64,000 nt of DNA from Thermoanaerobacterium butyriciformans (lineage in GTDB: Bacteria > Bacillota > Thermoanaerobacteria > Thermoanaerobacterales > Thermoanaerobacteraceae). Positions 9,386 through 17,516 of the stretch are shown here, one piece after another. Position 1 is the first letter of the stretch. Every line of letters begins with the position of its first letter. The stretch is from positions 1 to 64,000 of the forward strand of contig NZ_JAGGLT010000013.1 in the NCBI RefSeq assembly GCF_017874545.1, in the 5' to 3' direction. Both the position numbers and the translations under genes were made by a program. The notes beneath the pieces are model-generated. The model was given only the letters and a program-made list of their open reading frames with translations, had not been told where the DNA came from and ran no database searches.

Positions 9386-9408
9386 TTTTTTCTACCGGTA
9401 GAGAAAAA
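9386..9408 (+). promoter_or_regulatory. palindrome in the liv leader, possible operator
   Basis: CTACCGGTAG is a perfect 10-bp palindrome flanked by TTTTT and GAAAAA, extending the symmetry with a single bulged G. It lies about 30 bases after the predicted transcript start, a place where a bound repressor would block elongation. The cognate regulator is unknown. Confidence 0.4.
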
Positions 9409-9452
9409 TTATATTAAAATTTTATTCATTTTAAAAATGGGAGGATGTATCT

Positions 9453-10634
9453 ATGAAAAAAACAATTAAGAGGCTGTCAATGCTTTTAGTGGGAGTAATA
9501 GCAGCTTCCATATTACTTTCTGGTTGTACGAAAAATACCAGCGCATCCAGCAGTGATAAAATAAATGTTGGTGCACTTTTCGAATTAACAGGACAAGTAG
9601 CGTCATACGGCACTTCTGAGTACAATGCTGTAAAACTGTATATAGATGACACCAACAAAAACGGCGGTGTTCTCGGCAAACAGATCAATTTAATAAAAGC
9701 CGATAACAAATCTGCAACGGATGAATCAATAAACCAAGCTACAAAACTTATTGTAGAAAACAATGTTGTGGCAATATTAGGGCCAGCTACAACAGGCAAT
9801 ACTAAAGCGGCTTCGTCAATTGCATTAAGCAAAAACATACCTCTTATAACCCCATCAGGCACGTCTTTTGATGTCACTGTTGATACCAATACAAACAAAG
9901 TAAAAAGCGAAATATTCAGAGCGTGTTATACAGACCCATATCAAGGCAAAGTCATGGGAGAATTTGCAGCAAAAGACCTTAATGCAAAAACTGCTGTAAT
10001 ATACATTGATAATAAAAGTGACTACAGTAAAGGTCTTGCAAAAAGCTTCAAAGAGCAGTTTGAAAAGCTTGGTGGTAAGGTAATCGACCAGGAGGCATAT
10101 GTAGCAGGTGACCAAGATTTCAAATCGACGCTTACAAAAATAAAAGGTCTAAATGCCGATGTCATATTTATACCAGGATACTATCAAGATACGGCAAAAA
10201 TAGCTAAACAAGCAAGAGACATGGGCATAGAAGTACCTTTGCTTGGTGGAGATGGCTGGGATTCACCTGATTTATTAAAAATAGCTGGTGCTTCTGCATT
10301 AAACAACGTTTATTACAGCAATCACTTTATATCAACAGACCCTGATCCAATAGTGCAAGATTTCATTAAGAAATATAAAGACGCTTACGGCACAGAACCA
10401 GATGCATTTGCCGCTTTAGCATACGACTCGGCAGGCATGTTGGTACAAGCAATAAAAGATGCTAATTCAACTGACCCTGCAAAAATAACTGATGCCTTGG
10501 CAAATCTCAAAAATTTTAAGGGTGTGACAGGAACTATCTCAATAGATGCACAGCACAATCCAATAAAGCAAACAGTAATCATAGAATTGAAGGACGGTAA
10601 ACAGACACTTAAGAAAAAAATAAGTGCTGAATAA
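9453..10634 (+). CDS. livK: branched-chain amino acid ABC substrate-binding lipoprotein
   Basis: The 393-residue protein begins with a lipoprotein signal ending LLSGC at residue 25 and then shows the type-I periplasmic-binding fold of LivJ/LivK (INVGALFELTGQVASYG, ILGPATTGNTKA, PLITPSGTSFDVT). GGGAGG precedes the ATG. It heads the five-gene livKHMGF operon. A hairpin between it and livH could leave livK as the most abundant transcript, as is common for binding proteins. Confidence 0.95.
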   Translation: MKKTIKRLSMLLVGVIAASILLSGCTKNTSASSSDKINVGALFELTGQVASYGTSEYNAVKLYIDDTNKNGGVLGKQINLIKADNKSATDESINQATKLIVENNVVAILGPATTGNTKAASSIALSKNIPLITPSGTSFDVTVDTNTNKVKSEIFRACYTDPYQGKVMGEFAAKDLNAKTAVIYIDNKSDYSKGLAKSFKEQFEKLGGKVIDQEAYVAGDQDFKSTLTKIKGLNADVIFIPGYYQDTAKIAKQARDMGIEVPLLGGDGWDSPDLLKIAGASALNNVYYSNHFISTDPDPIVQDFIKKYKDAYGTEPDAFAALAYDSAGMLVQAIKDANSTDPAKITDALANLKNFKGVTGTISIDAQHNPIKQTVIIELKDGKQTLKKKISAE

Positions 10635-10654
10635 GATTTGTAAAACACGGCAAT

Positions 10655-10685
10655 GCGGTCACATAGTGGCCGCTTATGTTCTTTT
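10655..10685 (+). terminator. intercistronic hairpin between livK and livH
   Basis: GCGGTCAC and GTGGCCGC pair around a three-base loop, followed by TTATGTTCTTTT. The T run is broken, so I read it as a partial terminator or mRNA-stabilising stem that sets the ratio of binding protein to permease. Confidence 0.55.
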
Positions 10686-10712
10686 AATACTTTTTAATTT
10701 GAGGTGATATTT

Positions 10713-11597
10713 ATGAAGACATTTATAGAGCAGCTTATAAATGGTTTATCCTTAGGAAGTATATACGCACTTATTGCTCTTGGATACACTATGGTTTACG
10801 GCATAATGAAGCTTATAAATTTCGCCCATGGAGATATATACATGGTAGGTGCATTTACAGGCTTCTTTGCCTCAACATATCTCCATCTAGGTTTTGTACC
10901 ATCTCTTTTATTGGCAATGTTAGTAAGCCTTATACTTGGTGTAACAATAGAGCGTGTGGCATACAGGCCATTAAGGGATAAGTCAAAAATCTCAATATTG
11001 ATTACAGCCATCGGTGTCTCCCTTTTACTGGAAAACGGAGGCATAATCCTCTTGTCTCCGCAAGTCAGAACGTATCCTCAGATTTTCAAGCAGCACATGT
11101 ACTCATTTTTCAATGGAATAATCACGATATCAAACCAGCAAATCGTCATATTTGTCGTATCTATAATCATGATGGTGGGACTTCAGCTTATTATATACAA
11201 GACAAAAATCGGAAAAGCTATGAGAGCTGTCTCCACAGACCCTGATGCAGCAAAACTTATGGGGGTAAATGTAGATAGGACCGTTTCTTTCACATTTGCC
11301 ATAGGATCCGCCCTTGCTGCCGTTGCAGGTGTCTTAGTTGGCATATACTACAACTCAATAGATCCCTTAATGGGTATCATGCCAGGCTTAAAAGCATTCA
11401 TAGCAGCAGTCTTAGGCGGAATAGGCATAATACCAGGTGCCATGGTAGGAGGCCTTTTGATGGGTGTCATAGAAGCACTTGTCTCAGGCTATGGCAGCTC
11501 ACTATACAGAGATGGCGTTTCATTTGCAATACTCATCATCATACTGCTGATTAAGCCCACAGGACTATTTGGCAAAAACGTAAGAGAGAAAGTGTAG
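10713..11597 (+). CDS. livH: branched-chain amino acid ABC permease LivH
   Basis: The product of about 294 residues has the LivH pattern (LINGLSLGSIYALIALGYTM, KLINFAHGDIYM) and eight predicted membrane segments. Start at 10713 is preferred because GAGGTGAT lies at the right distance; the GTG at 10704 is part of that ribosome site. Together with LivM it forms the membrane channel of the importer. Confidence 0.95.
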   Translation: MKTFIEQLINGLSLGSIYALIALGYTMVYGIMKLINFAHGDIYMVGAFTGFFASTYLHLGFVPSLLLAMLVSLILGVTIERVAYRPLRDKSKISILITAIGVSLLLENGGIILLSPQVRTYPQIFKQHMYSFFNGIITISNQQIVIFVVSIIMMVGLQLIIYKTKIGKAMRAVSTDPDAAKLMGVNVDRTVSFTFAIGSALAAVAGVLVGIYYNSIDPLMGIMPGLKAFIAAVLGGIGIIPGAMVGGLLMGVIEALVSGYGSSLYRDGVSFAILIIILLIKPTGLFGKNVREKV

Positions 11598-11606
11598 GTG
11601 GTAAAG

Positions 11607-12563
11607 TTGAAGCAAATATTGAAAAACAGATTGCTGATTTTTATAGGGCTATTCGCCATTTACGGTATAATACAAATCTTGCTGTCAACAAACATATTAA
11701 ACGATTATTACGAAATAAACATAGTTCTTATGGGCATAAATATAATACTTGCTGTAAGCCTTAACCTTATCAATGGATTTACAGGACAATTCTCATTAGG
11801 ACACGCAGGATTTATGTCAATCGGTGCATACACATCAGCCATCATAACGTACAAATTAGGGCTTTCATTTCCATTGGCATTATTAGTAGGCGGCATATCA
11901 GCAGGAATAGCAGGAATCTTGATAGGAATACCGTCATTGAGATTAAAAGGTGACTATCTCGCCATAACGACACTTGGATTCGGAGAAATAATCAGGGTAA
12001 TCTTTCTAAACACCGAATACGTCGGTGGAGCCAGCGGCCTATCCGGAATACCAAAGTACACAAACTGGACGTGGGTATTTTGGATGGCAGTCATAACCGT
12101 CGTCTTAATCAGAAACTTCATAAACTCTAGCTATGGCAGATGCTGTGTAGCAATCAGAGAAGACGAGACAGCAGCCGAATCAATGGGCATAAACACAACT
12201 TTCTACAAGACATTGGCATTCACAATAGGTGCATTCTTTGCAGGAATAGGCGGTGCCCTTTACGCTCACAACTTCTACATCATACAGCCAGAAACATTCA
12301 ACTTCATGAAGTCATTCGATATCTTGACAATGGTTGTATTAGGAGGACTGGGCAGTATAACAGGATCAATACTATCAGCAATTTTCCTCACATTCGTATA
12401 CGCAGTGCTGCAGGATTATGCTGCACTAAGAATGGTAATATACTCGCTCCTCTTGATCATCGTAATGTTATTCAGACCAGAAGGATTGATGGGTACAAGA
12501 GAATTTTCCCTCAAAAAACTATTTAAGAAAGGGGATGAAAGCAGTGAGTTTACTGTCAATTAA
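11607..12563 (+). CDS. livM: branched-chain amino acid ABC permease LivM
   Basis: The roughly 318-residue membrane protein carries LivM hallmarks (LNLINGFTGQFSLGHAGFM, GDYLAITTLGFGEI, LGGLGSITGSILSA). The ribosome site AGGTGG suggests the TTG at 11607 is the start; a GTG at 11598 overlaps the site. It follows livH directly and its end overlaps livG by about 20 bases, so translation is probably coupled. Confidence 0.93.
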   Translation: MKQILKNRLLIFIGLFAIYGIIQILLSTNILNDYYEINIVLMGINIILAVSLNLINGFTGQFSLGHAGFMSIGAYTSAIITYKLGLSFPLALLVGGISAGIAGILIGIPSLRLKGDYLAITTLGFGEIIRVIFLNTEYVGGASGLSGIPKYTNWTWVFWMAVITVVLIRNFINSSYGRCCVAIREDETAAESMGINTTFYKTLAFTIGAFFAGIGGALYAHNFYIIQPETFNFMKSFDILTMVVLGGLGSITGSILSAIFLTFVYAVLQDYAALRMVIYSLLLIIVMLFRPEGLMGTREFSLKKLFKKGDESSEFTVN

Positions 12564-13344
12564 AGACGTTTCTATAGACTTCGGTGGCATAAAAGCCCTA
12601 ATAGACGTAAATATAGAACTGGAAAAGGGCTCTCTTACAGGACTTATAGGGCCTAATGGTGCAGGAAAATCAACAGTATTCAATATAATAACAGGAATAT
12701 ACAAACCAACATCAGGAAAAGTAATATTTGACGGAAAAAACGTATCAACAAAGCCGTACAATAACACGAAGCTTGGCATAGCAAGGACATTTCAAAACAT
12801 ACGTCTATTTAAAAACCTAACTGTCCTTGACAATGTCAAGATAGCTGAGCACATTCACGTACAATACGGACTTTTAAGCTCATTTATTCAGCACAAAAAA
12901 TACTTAGATGGAGAAAAATCACAGAATATAGAAGCAATGAATTTACTTAAAATCTTCAATCTTGACAAACACGCCTTAAACCTTGCCAAAAATCTGCCAT
13001 ACGGCGAACAGAGAAGACTTGAAATAGCAAGAGCACTGGCAACAAAGCCAAAGCTTCTGCTTCTGGATGAACCTGCAGCAGGGATGAATCCACAAGAGAC
13101 AAAAGAGCTTACAGACACAATCAGATTCATAAGGGACAAATTTGACATAACAATACTCTTAATTGAGCACGATATGTCTCTGGTAATGGATTTATGTGAA
13201 GATATATACGTCATGAACTACGGGAAAATAATCGCCCATGGCACACCAGACGAAATCAAGAGAAACCCAGAAGTAATAGCTGCATACCTTGGAGAAGAAA
13301 GTCCTGATGAAAGTGAAATTTTATCAATAGAAGGAGGTGCTTAA
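12544..13344 (+). CDS. livG: branched-chain amino acid ABC ATPase LivG
   Basis: The ATPase has Walker A GPNGAGKST, signature PYGEQRRLEIARAL and Walker B LLLLDEPAAGMNP, plus the LivG-specific ARTFQNIRLFKNLTVLDNV. AAAGGGG lies nine bases before the GTG at 12544; an in-frame ATG at 12535 overlaps that site, so the start is uncertain by three codons. It pairs with LivF as the ATPase heterodimer. Confidence 0.95.
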   Translation: MSLLSIKDVSIDFGGIKALIDVNIELEKGSLTGLIGPNGAGKSTVFNIITGIYKPTSGKVIFDGKNVSTKPYNNTKLGIARTFQNIRLFKNLTVLDNVKIAEHIHVQYGLLSSFIQHKKYLDGEKSQNIEAMNLLKIFNLDKHALNLAKNLPYGEQRRLEIARALATKPKLLLLDEPAAGMNPQETKELTDTIRFIRDKFDITILLIEHDMSLVMDLCEDIYVMNYGKIIAHGTPDEIKRNPEVIAAYLGEESPDESEILSIEGGA

Positions 13345-13347
13345 AAC

Positions 13348-14049
13348 ATGTTAGAGGTAAAAGATCTCAACGTATCATATGGAATGGTCAATGCCTTAAA
13401 AGGCATAGACTTAAAAGTAAATGATGGAGAGATCGTCACTATAATAGGTGCAAATGGCGCAGGTAAAAGCACTACTCTAATGACAATATCAGGCATATTG
13501 AAGCCAAAAAAAGGCTACATCAAATTCAACGATGTAGACATAACAAAAAAACCTGCACAAAATATAGTGGATATGGGTATCTGCCAAGTGCCAGAAGGAA
13601 GAAGAATATTTGCCAACATGACTGTAATGGAAAACCTTGAGATGGGAGCATATCTCAGGAAAGACAATATGGTAAAAAGCGACATGGAAAAAGTATTTCA
13701 CCTATTTCCACGTCTTAAAGAAAGGTATAAGCAGATTGCCGGCACATTAAGCGGTGGTGAGCAGCAGATGCTGGCTATAGGGAGAGCATTGATGTCAAAA
13801 CCAAAAGTGCTTTTATTAGATGAGCCGTCGATGGGTCTTGCACCGATAGTAGTACAAGACATATTTAAGACGATAAAAAGCATAAACGAAGACGGCACAA
13901 CTATACTTTTAGTAGAGCAAAACGCTAAAATGGCCTTATCTATTGCTGATAGAGCATACGTCCTTGAGACAGGCAATATCTCCCTTGAAGGTGCTGCATC
14001 TGTCTTAAAAAACGATGAAAGGGTTAAAAAGTCGTATTTAGGAGGATAA
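13348..14049 (+). CDS. livF: branched-chain amino acid ABC ATPase LivF
   Basis: The 233-residue ATPase has Walker A GANGAGKST, the LivF-type motif VPEGRRIFANMTVMENLEMG, signature TLSGGEQQMLAIGRAL and Walker B LLLLDEPSMGLAP. GGAGGTG precedes the ATG. It is the last gene of the operon, closed by a strong terminator. Confidence 0.96.
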   Translation: MLEVKDLNVSYGMVNALKGIDLKVNDGEIVTIIGANGAGKSTTLMTISGILKPKKGYIKFNDVDITKKPAQNIVDMGICQVPEGRRIFANMTVMENLEMGAYLRKDNMVKSDMEKVFHLFPRLKERYKQIAGTLSGGEQQMLAIGRALMSKPKVLLLDEPSMGLAPIVVQDIFKTIKSINEDGTTILLVEQNAKMALSIADRAYVLETGNISLEGAASVLKNDERVKKSYLGG

Positions 14050-14079
14050 AAAGAGGGTTCACGATAAACCCTCTTTTTC
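14048..14079 (+). terminator. liv operon terminator
   Basis: AGAGGGTT and AACCCTCT form the stem, with TTTTT on the plus strand. A-rich bases upstream make it work for the convergent hutP gene too. Confidence 0.9.
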
Positions 14080-14085
14080 ATAAAT

Positions 14086-14502
14086 TTAATATTTCAATGA
14101 CCTATGCCCAAGTCCAATGGCAACTTCGTTTAAATTTAGCATTCCTACGGCGAAAAATGCACAGACGCATAGGTGTTCACCGTAAAATGCAATTCCAATC
14201 TTGCCACCTATATTAAGTCCCATAGCTTTATCTTTTATCTGCATTATAGCATCATGTGTTGCACCTGCAACAGCACCTTCTCCCACATGATTGTCCTCTA
14301 TAACACCTTCTCTTTTTGCTGCAACAACAGCTCTTTCTATTATCTTTGATATGGAATTGATATATTCACCTCCATAATCTACTGCAGCTACTTTAATGCC
14401 TTCTTTCCCATACCTCTCCTTTAATGTAGCTTCATCCTCTCTTCTTGACATAGCCATCCTTACGGCTACCCTTGCAACATCTATGCTCCTTATATCTTTC
14501 AT
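14086..14502 (-). CDS. hutP: HutP-family RNA-binding regulator
   Basis: The 138-residue product matches the clostridial HutP family, with the diagnostic HVGEGAVAGATHDAI, the glycine-rich GGKIGIAFYGEH and the C-terminal VAIGLGH. In Bacillus, HutP binds NAG triplets in hut leader RNA with L-histidine and Mg2+ and acts as an antiterminator. No histidine-utilisation genes lie here, so its target is unknown. Its own ribosome site AAAGGGC can pair with an upstream GCCCT, giving a hairpin that contains TAG, GAG and AAG triplets. Confidence 0.85.
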   Translation of the reverse strand: MKDIRSIDVARVAVRMAMSRREDEATLKERYGKEGIKVAAVDYGGEYINSISKIIERAVVAAKREGVIEDNHVGEGAVAGATHDAIMQIKDKAMGLNIGGKIGIAFYGEHLCVCAFFAVGMLNLNEVAIGLGHRSLKY

Positions 14503-14549
14503 ATTTCATAAGCCCTTTCTCACTAATTCAGGGCAACCTCCTTCGTTAT

Positions 14550-15236
14550 TTAAAATATTTTCACTATTATTTCATACACAATAGGAACAAAAATTGACGG
14601 AAGCAGATTTCCAATCTTTATTTTCGTAAGATTTAGCATATTTAGTGATATACCAATTATCAAAATACCTCCGATAGCAGACATATCTGCAATTACGTTA
14701 GTTGTCAACAAATTTTTAAGCAGCGATGCGCACAAAGTTATAGAACCTTGATACACAAGGACGCTAATGGACGATATCATGACGCCTATCCCTAATGTAG
14801 ATGCAAATATTATAGATGATATGCCATCAAGCATGGATTTGGCAAAAAGTATACTGTGATCACCTTGTAAACCGTCTTTTAATGCACCCACAATCGCCAT
14901 CGCACCAATACAGTATATGAGGCTTGCTGTCACAAAGCCTTCGCTTATCTTATTTTCACCGTTTCTCGATAATTTTTTCTCTAAAAAGTCGCCAAATTGG
15001 TTAAGCTTTTTCTCTATGTCCAGCAGTTCACCTACAATGCCGCCTATCGCTAAACTTATTATCACTAATAGCAAATTTTTATATTTTAAAGCGCTATCAA
15101 ATCCTATTATCAATACACTTAAAGATATGGCATGCATAACTGTTGTTTTTACTCTATCAGGAATACCTATTTTAAATAAAGTGCCTGCAATACTTCCTGC
15201 AACTATAGATGCTGCATTAACAAGTGTTCCTATCAT
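14550..15236 (-). CDS. DUF554 family membrane protein
   Basis: The 228-residue protein has the DUF554 pattern: N-terminal MIGTLVNAASIVAGSIAGTL, a central charged stretch, and six or seven membrane helices with GALKDGLQGDHSILFAKSMLDG. Family members (YdfK-like) are putative transporters of unknown substrate. The ATG immediately follows the stop of the glycosylase gene, so the two are translationally linked. Confidence 0.9.
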   Translation of the reverse strand: MIGTLVNAASIVAGSIAGTLFKIGIPDRVKTTVMHAISLSVLIIGFDSALKYKNLLLVIISLAIGGIVGELLDIEKKLNQFGDFLEKKLSRNGENKISEGFVTASLIYCIGAMAIVGALKDGLQGDHSILFAKSMLDGISSIIFASTLGIGVMISSISVLVYQGSITLCASLLKNLLTTNVIADMSAIGGILIIGISLNMLNLTKIKIGNLLPSIFVPIVYEIIVKIF

Positions 15237-16133
15237 TTAATTTTTCCTCTCTTTAAATATATCTTTTGAAACATGATCTTTTGCATAGTTAAATAGATAC
15301 TGCTGCGCGAATCCAGATAAATCACCAAACTTTTCCTTTGCAAAATTCTGTACATCAGAATTATTTGTCTTCCTCTTTAGGTATAAAAATTCTACAACTC
15401 GTTTTATCCATACATCTGTCGGAAATGCCTCATATCTTCCGATGGAATAAAGAATTACGCAGTCTGCAACTTTAGGCCCAACTCCTCTTATGCTCATAAG
15501 CATATTACGCACATCGTAAGTATCGTAAAGCTGCAACTCAAAAAGATTGATTTCATCATTAAACACTTTTAACGCTGCATCAATTATATATTTTGACCTA
15601 AATCCACACTTGCTGTTATTTAATGATTCTTCGTCTGCCATTATGATATCCTGCACTTTTGGAAATGTATAATAAGTCTTATTTTTATATACGATAGGGT
15701 GTCCAAATGCCCTGCTTAAATTTTCTATGACTTTTTTAATCTGAGGTATCCGATTGTTTTGAGATATAATAAATGAAATAAGCGTCTCCCAAGTATCTTG
15801 CCTCAAAATTCTTATCCCTTCACCATGCTTTATAGCCGCTCTTAAGATTTCATCTTGCGAAAGTGTCTCTTTGATCTTTCCATAGTCTCTGCCCAAGTCA
15901 AAATAGTCATACCATATATCATTAAAATCTGCTAATGTCGTATTATCAATCGTCAATATATCACCATCTAATTTCACATTTATTACTCTATCAAAAGCAA
16001 CCCCCGTATAACTTCCATCATCTTCTTCATTCCATCTAAAACATTGTCCACATTCTAATGTCTCTTTAAGGTTAAAGTCTTTAATTCCATGCACTATAAC
16101 CTTAGAACCGGACATTTCTACTAAATATTTCAT
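15237..16133 (-). CDS. ogg: 8-oxoguanine DNA glycosylase (OGG1-like)
   Basis: The 298-residue enzyme removes oxidised guanine and nicks at the abasic site. It has the OGG1-type N-terminal domain (FNLKETLECGQCFRWNEE) and the helix-hairpin-helix with catalytic residues: Lys in GVGPKVADC and Asp in FPTDVW. A conserved ISQNNRIPQI segment lies mid-protein. Length and motifs fit the bacterial OGG1/AlkA-superfamily form. Confidence 0.92.
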   Translation of the reverse strand: MKYLVEMSGSKVIVHGIKDFNLKETLECGQCFRWNEEDDGSYTGVAFDRVINVKLDGDILTIDNTTLADFNDIWYDYFDLGRDYGKIKETLSQDEILRAAIKHGEGIRILRQDTWETLISFIISQNNRIPQIKKVIENLSRAFGHPIVYKNKTYYTFPKVQDIIMADEESLNNSKCGFRSKYIIDAALKVFNDEINLFELQLYDTYDVRNMLMSIRGVGPKVADCVILYSIGRYEAFPTDVWIKRVVEFLYLKRKTNNSDVQNFAKEKFGDLSGFAQQYLFNYAKDHVSKDIFKERKN

Positions 16134-16218
16134 ATCTCCTCACCCACATATAGGTTTTTTAATGCCTTACTACATAATATTTACGACCCTCTACAAATAT
16201 TATATAATTTTTTGAAGA

Positions 16219-16243
16219 TAAAAAAAAGGCTTATTTGCCTTTA
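16219..16243 (-). terminator. terminator after the P-loop/Asp23-like gene
   Basis: AAAGGC and GCCTTT form a short stem overlapping the last codons, followed by eight T on the minus strand. Confidence 0.75.
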
Positions 16244-17079
16244 TCAAATATTTCTCGGGTTTTAAATATTTTATCACTATCTCTTATATAAAGTGACTTC
16301 ACGTGAATTTTTATATCCAACACATTTAAAGACGTCATGTATTCAACGACACTCTTTATCTTCTTTATAGCTCCTCTTAAAACGCCGTTTATTGATGTAC
16401 CGTGTACCATGACAATCTCTATTTTTATTATTATCCCCTCAGTGTAGTTCTCTGTTATCACCTTATTTATTTTATAAATGCCATCAAATTTTTTTGCTTC
16501 ATTAAATACAATGCTGTTGATTACATTCTCAGAAATTGTGTACTTGCCAAGATAACTGTAGTATGGCCTTACTACCGTCTTTTCAAAATCTATCTCTTTG
16601 CGCCGAAATATCCTTAGTGGGTCTATAAAATATCCAGAAAAATGCTTTTTTACTTCAAATGTTGGCACTGGTATTACATGCTTTCCTTCTTCATACCTTT
16701 TTTTTCTGGCCACCTCTATTTCTTCAGGTGATAAAATATTTTCTACATAAATTCTCTCTGACACAGGCGGCAGCGATAGCCTTTCAGCAATCTTGTCTAC
16801 CATTTTATCTGATGTTCCAAGTATCAATATTTTGTCCGGTTTAAGTTCTTCCAACGATTTTTTTACTTCTTTTACATGTTCTTCTTCTGCAAATATCGCT
16901 CTCCTTATAGCTGACAGCTTCGTCTTTTCCCTTTTTGCTGAAAATCCTGATACGATCCTGTTTTCGCATATCAATAGACCATCATCGATGATGTACTTTA
17001 TGCCGTATTTTCCTGCAACAGAAGATGCATGATGGCTTTTACCGCTTCCACTAGCACCGACAAAAGAATATACCTTCAA
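16231..17079 (-). CDS. P-loop ATPase fused to an Asp23/Gls24-like domain
   Basis: The 282-residue protein opens with Walker A GASGSGKS at residues 8-15 and continues with a kinase-like ATP-binding region up to about residue 150 (ILILGTSDKMVDKIAERL). The C-terminal 110 residues resemble the Asp23/Gls24 (DUF322) fold, with VMVHGTSINGVLRGAIKKI and IHVKSLYI. The start is TTG at 17079 with GGAGGG in front. Role is unknown; the Asp23 domain elsewhere belongs to cell-envelope stress proteins. Confidence 0.85.
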   Translation of the reverse strand: MKVYSFVGASGSGKSHHASSVAGKYGIKYIIDDGLLICENRIVSGFSAKREKTKLSAIRRAIFAEEEHVKEVKKSLEELKPDKILILGTSDKMVDKIAERLSLPPVSERIYVENILSPEEIEVARKKRYEEGKHVIPVPTFEVKKHFSGYFIDPLRIFRRKEIDFEKTVVRPYYSYLGKYTISENVINSIVFNEAKKFDGIYKINKVITENYTEGIIIKIEIVMVHGTSINGVLRGAIKKIKSVVEYMTSLNVLDIKIHVKSLYIRDSDKIFKTREIFDKGK

Positions 17080-17119
17080 TTGATACCCTCCAAAAATTAA
17101 AATAATGACTATAGGATAT

Positions 17120-17147
17120 ATTATACGGCAATTATTACGTTTTTCAA
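17120..17147 (-). promoter_or_regulatory. promoter of the P-loop/Asp23-like gene
   Basis: TTGAAA and a perfect TATAAT are separated by 16 bases on the minus strand, about 41 bases before the TTG start. Confidence 0.65.
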
Positions 17148-17194
17148 CAATAATTTAAGACAACTCCTGTGACAAAAATTGTGACAATAATTTT

Positions 17195-17338
17195 TTATCT
17201 TTTCTTTTTTATTCTTAATTTTATTAAGGTCTGTAGAAATTTAACTGCAAATTCCATATCTATGTTGCTTTTAGAAAATGTTATTATAAATATTAGAATG
17301 ACTAAACTGGAGGCGATTACAGTTAACTGCATATCCAT
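17195..17338 (-). CDS. 47-residue single-helix membrane peptide, unannotated type
   Basis: The small ORF starts MDMQLTVIASSLVILIFIIT, forming one membrane helix, and ends in a strongly basic tail, LIKLRIKKKR. GAGGTGAAATC precedes the ATG at a good distance. It lies behind the LytTR-type promoter at 17448-17515, about 100 bases from the transcript start, and is the only good reading frame in that transcript before the next promoter. It does not look like AgrD: no cysteine or serine ring motif and no acidic tail are visible. A secreted signal, a membrane-active peptide or a kinase-interacting peptide are possible. Confidence 0.7.
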   Translation of the reverse strand: MDMQLTVIASSLVILIFIITFSKSNIDMEFAVKFLQTLIKLRIKKKR

Positions 17339-17447
17339 GATTTCACCTCACCTTCGCATAAAAACAGTAAAAATTGGAATGTTAAAAATATATAAGTGAA
17401 CTATAATGTTTTGGCATATCTGAAATGATATTTGTGCTTTCATCTAA

Positions 17448-17515
17448 ATTATATACCTTTTTTATAAAAAAATGTGGACATAGGAATTAAAATGCTATCT
17501 TCAGGAACAAAAATG
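17448..17515 (-). promoter_or_regulatory. LytTR-type operator and promoter P2
   Basis: Two direct repeats, GGAATTAAAATG (17483-17494) and GGAACAAAAATG (17504-17515), start 21 bp apart. On the minus strand they are followed after exactly 29 bases by a perfect TATAAT (17453-17448) with no recognisable -35. LytTR regulators bind paired 9-bp direct repeats at about 21-22 bp period upstream of weak -35 regions. The site begins right after the stop of the kinase gene and points to the 47-residue ORF. Confidence 0.75.
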
Positions 17516-17516
17516 A

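Noticed and set aside
17195-17338. AgrD-type cyclic peptide precursor
   Set aside because: No cysteine or serine for ring closure, no acidic C-terminal tail, and no AgrB gene nearby.
17169-17399. Plus-strand open frame opposite the 47-residue gene
   Set aside because: No ribosome site, low-complexity content, and it opposes the better supported minus-strand gene.
17347-17443. Open frame of 31 codons before the 47-residue gene
   Set aside because: Its ATG begins five bases after the -10, so it would lie outside or at the very end of the transcript, with no ribosome site.
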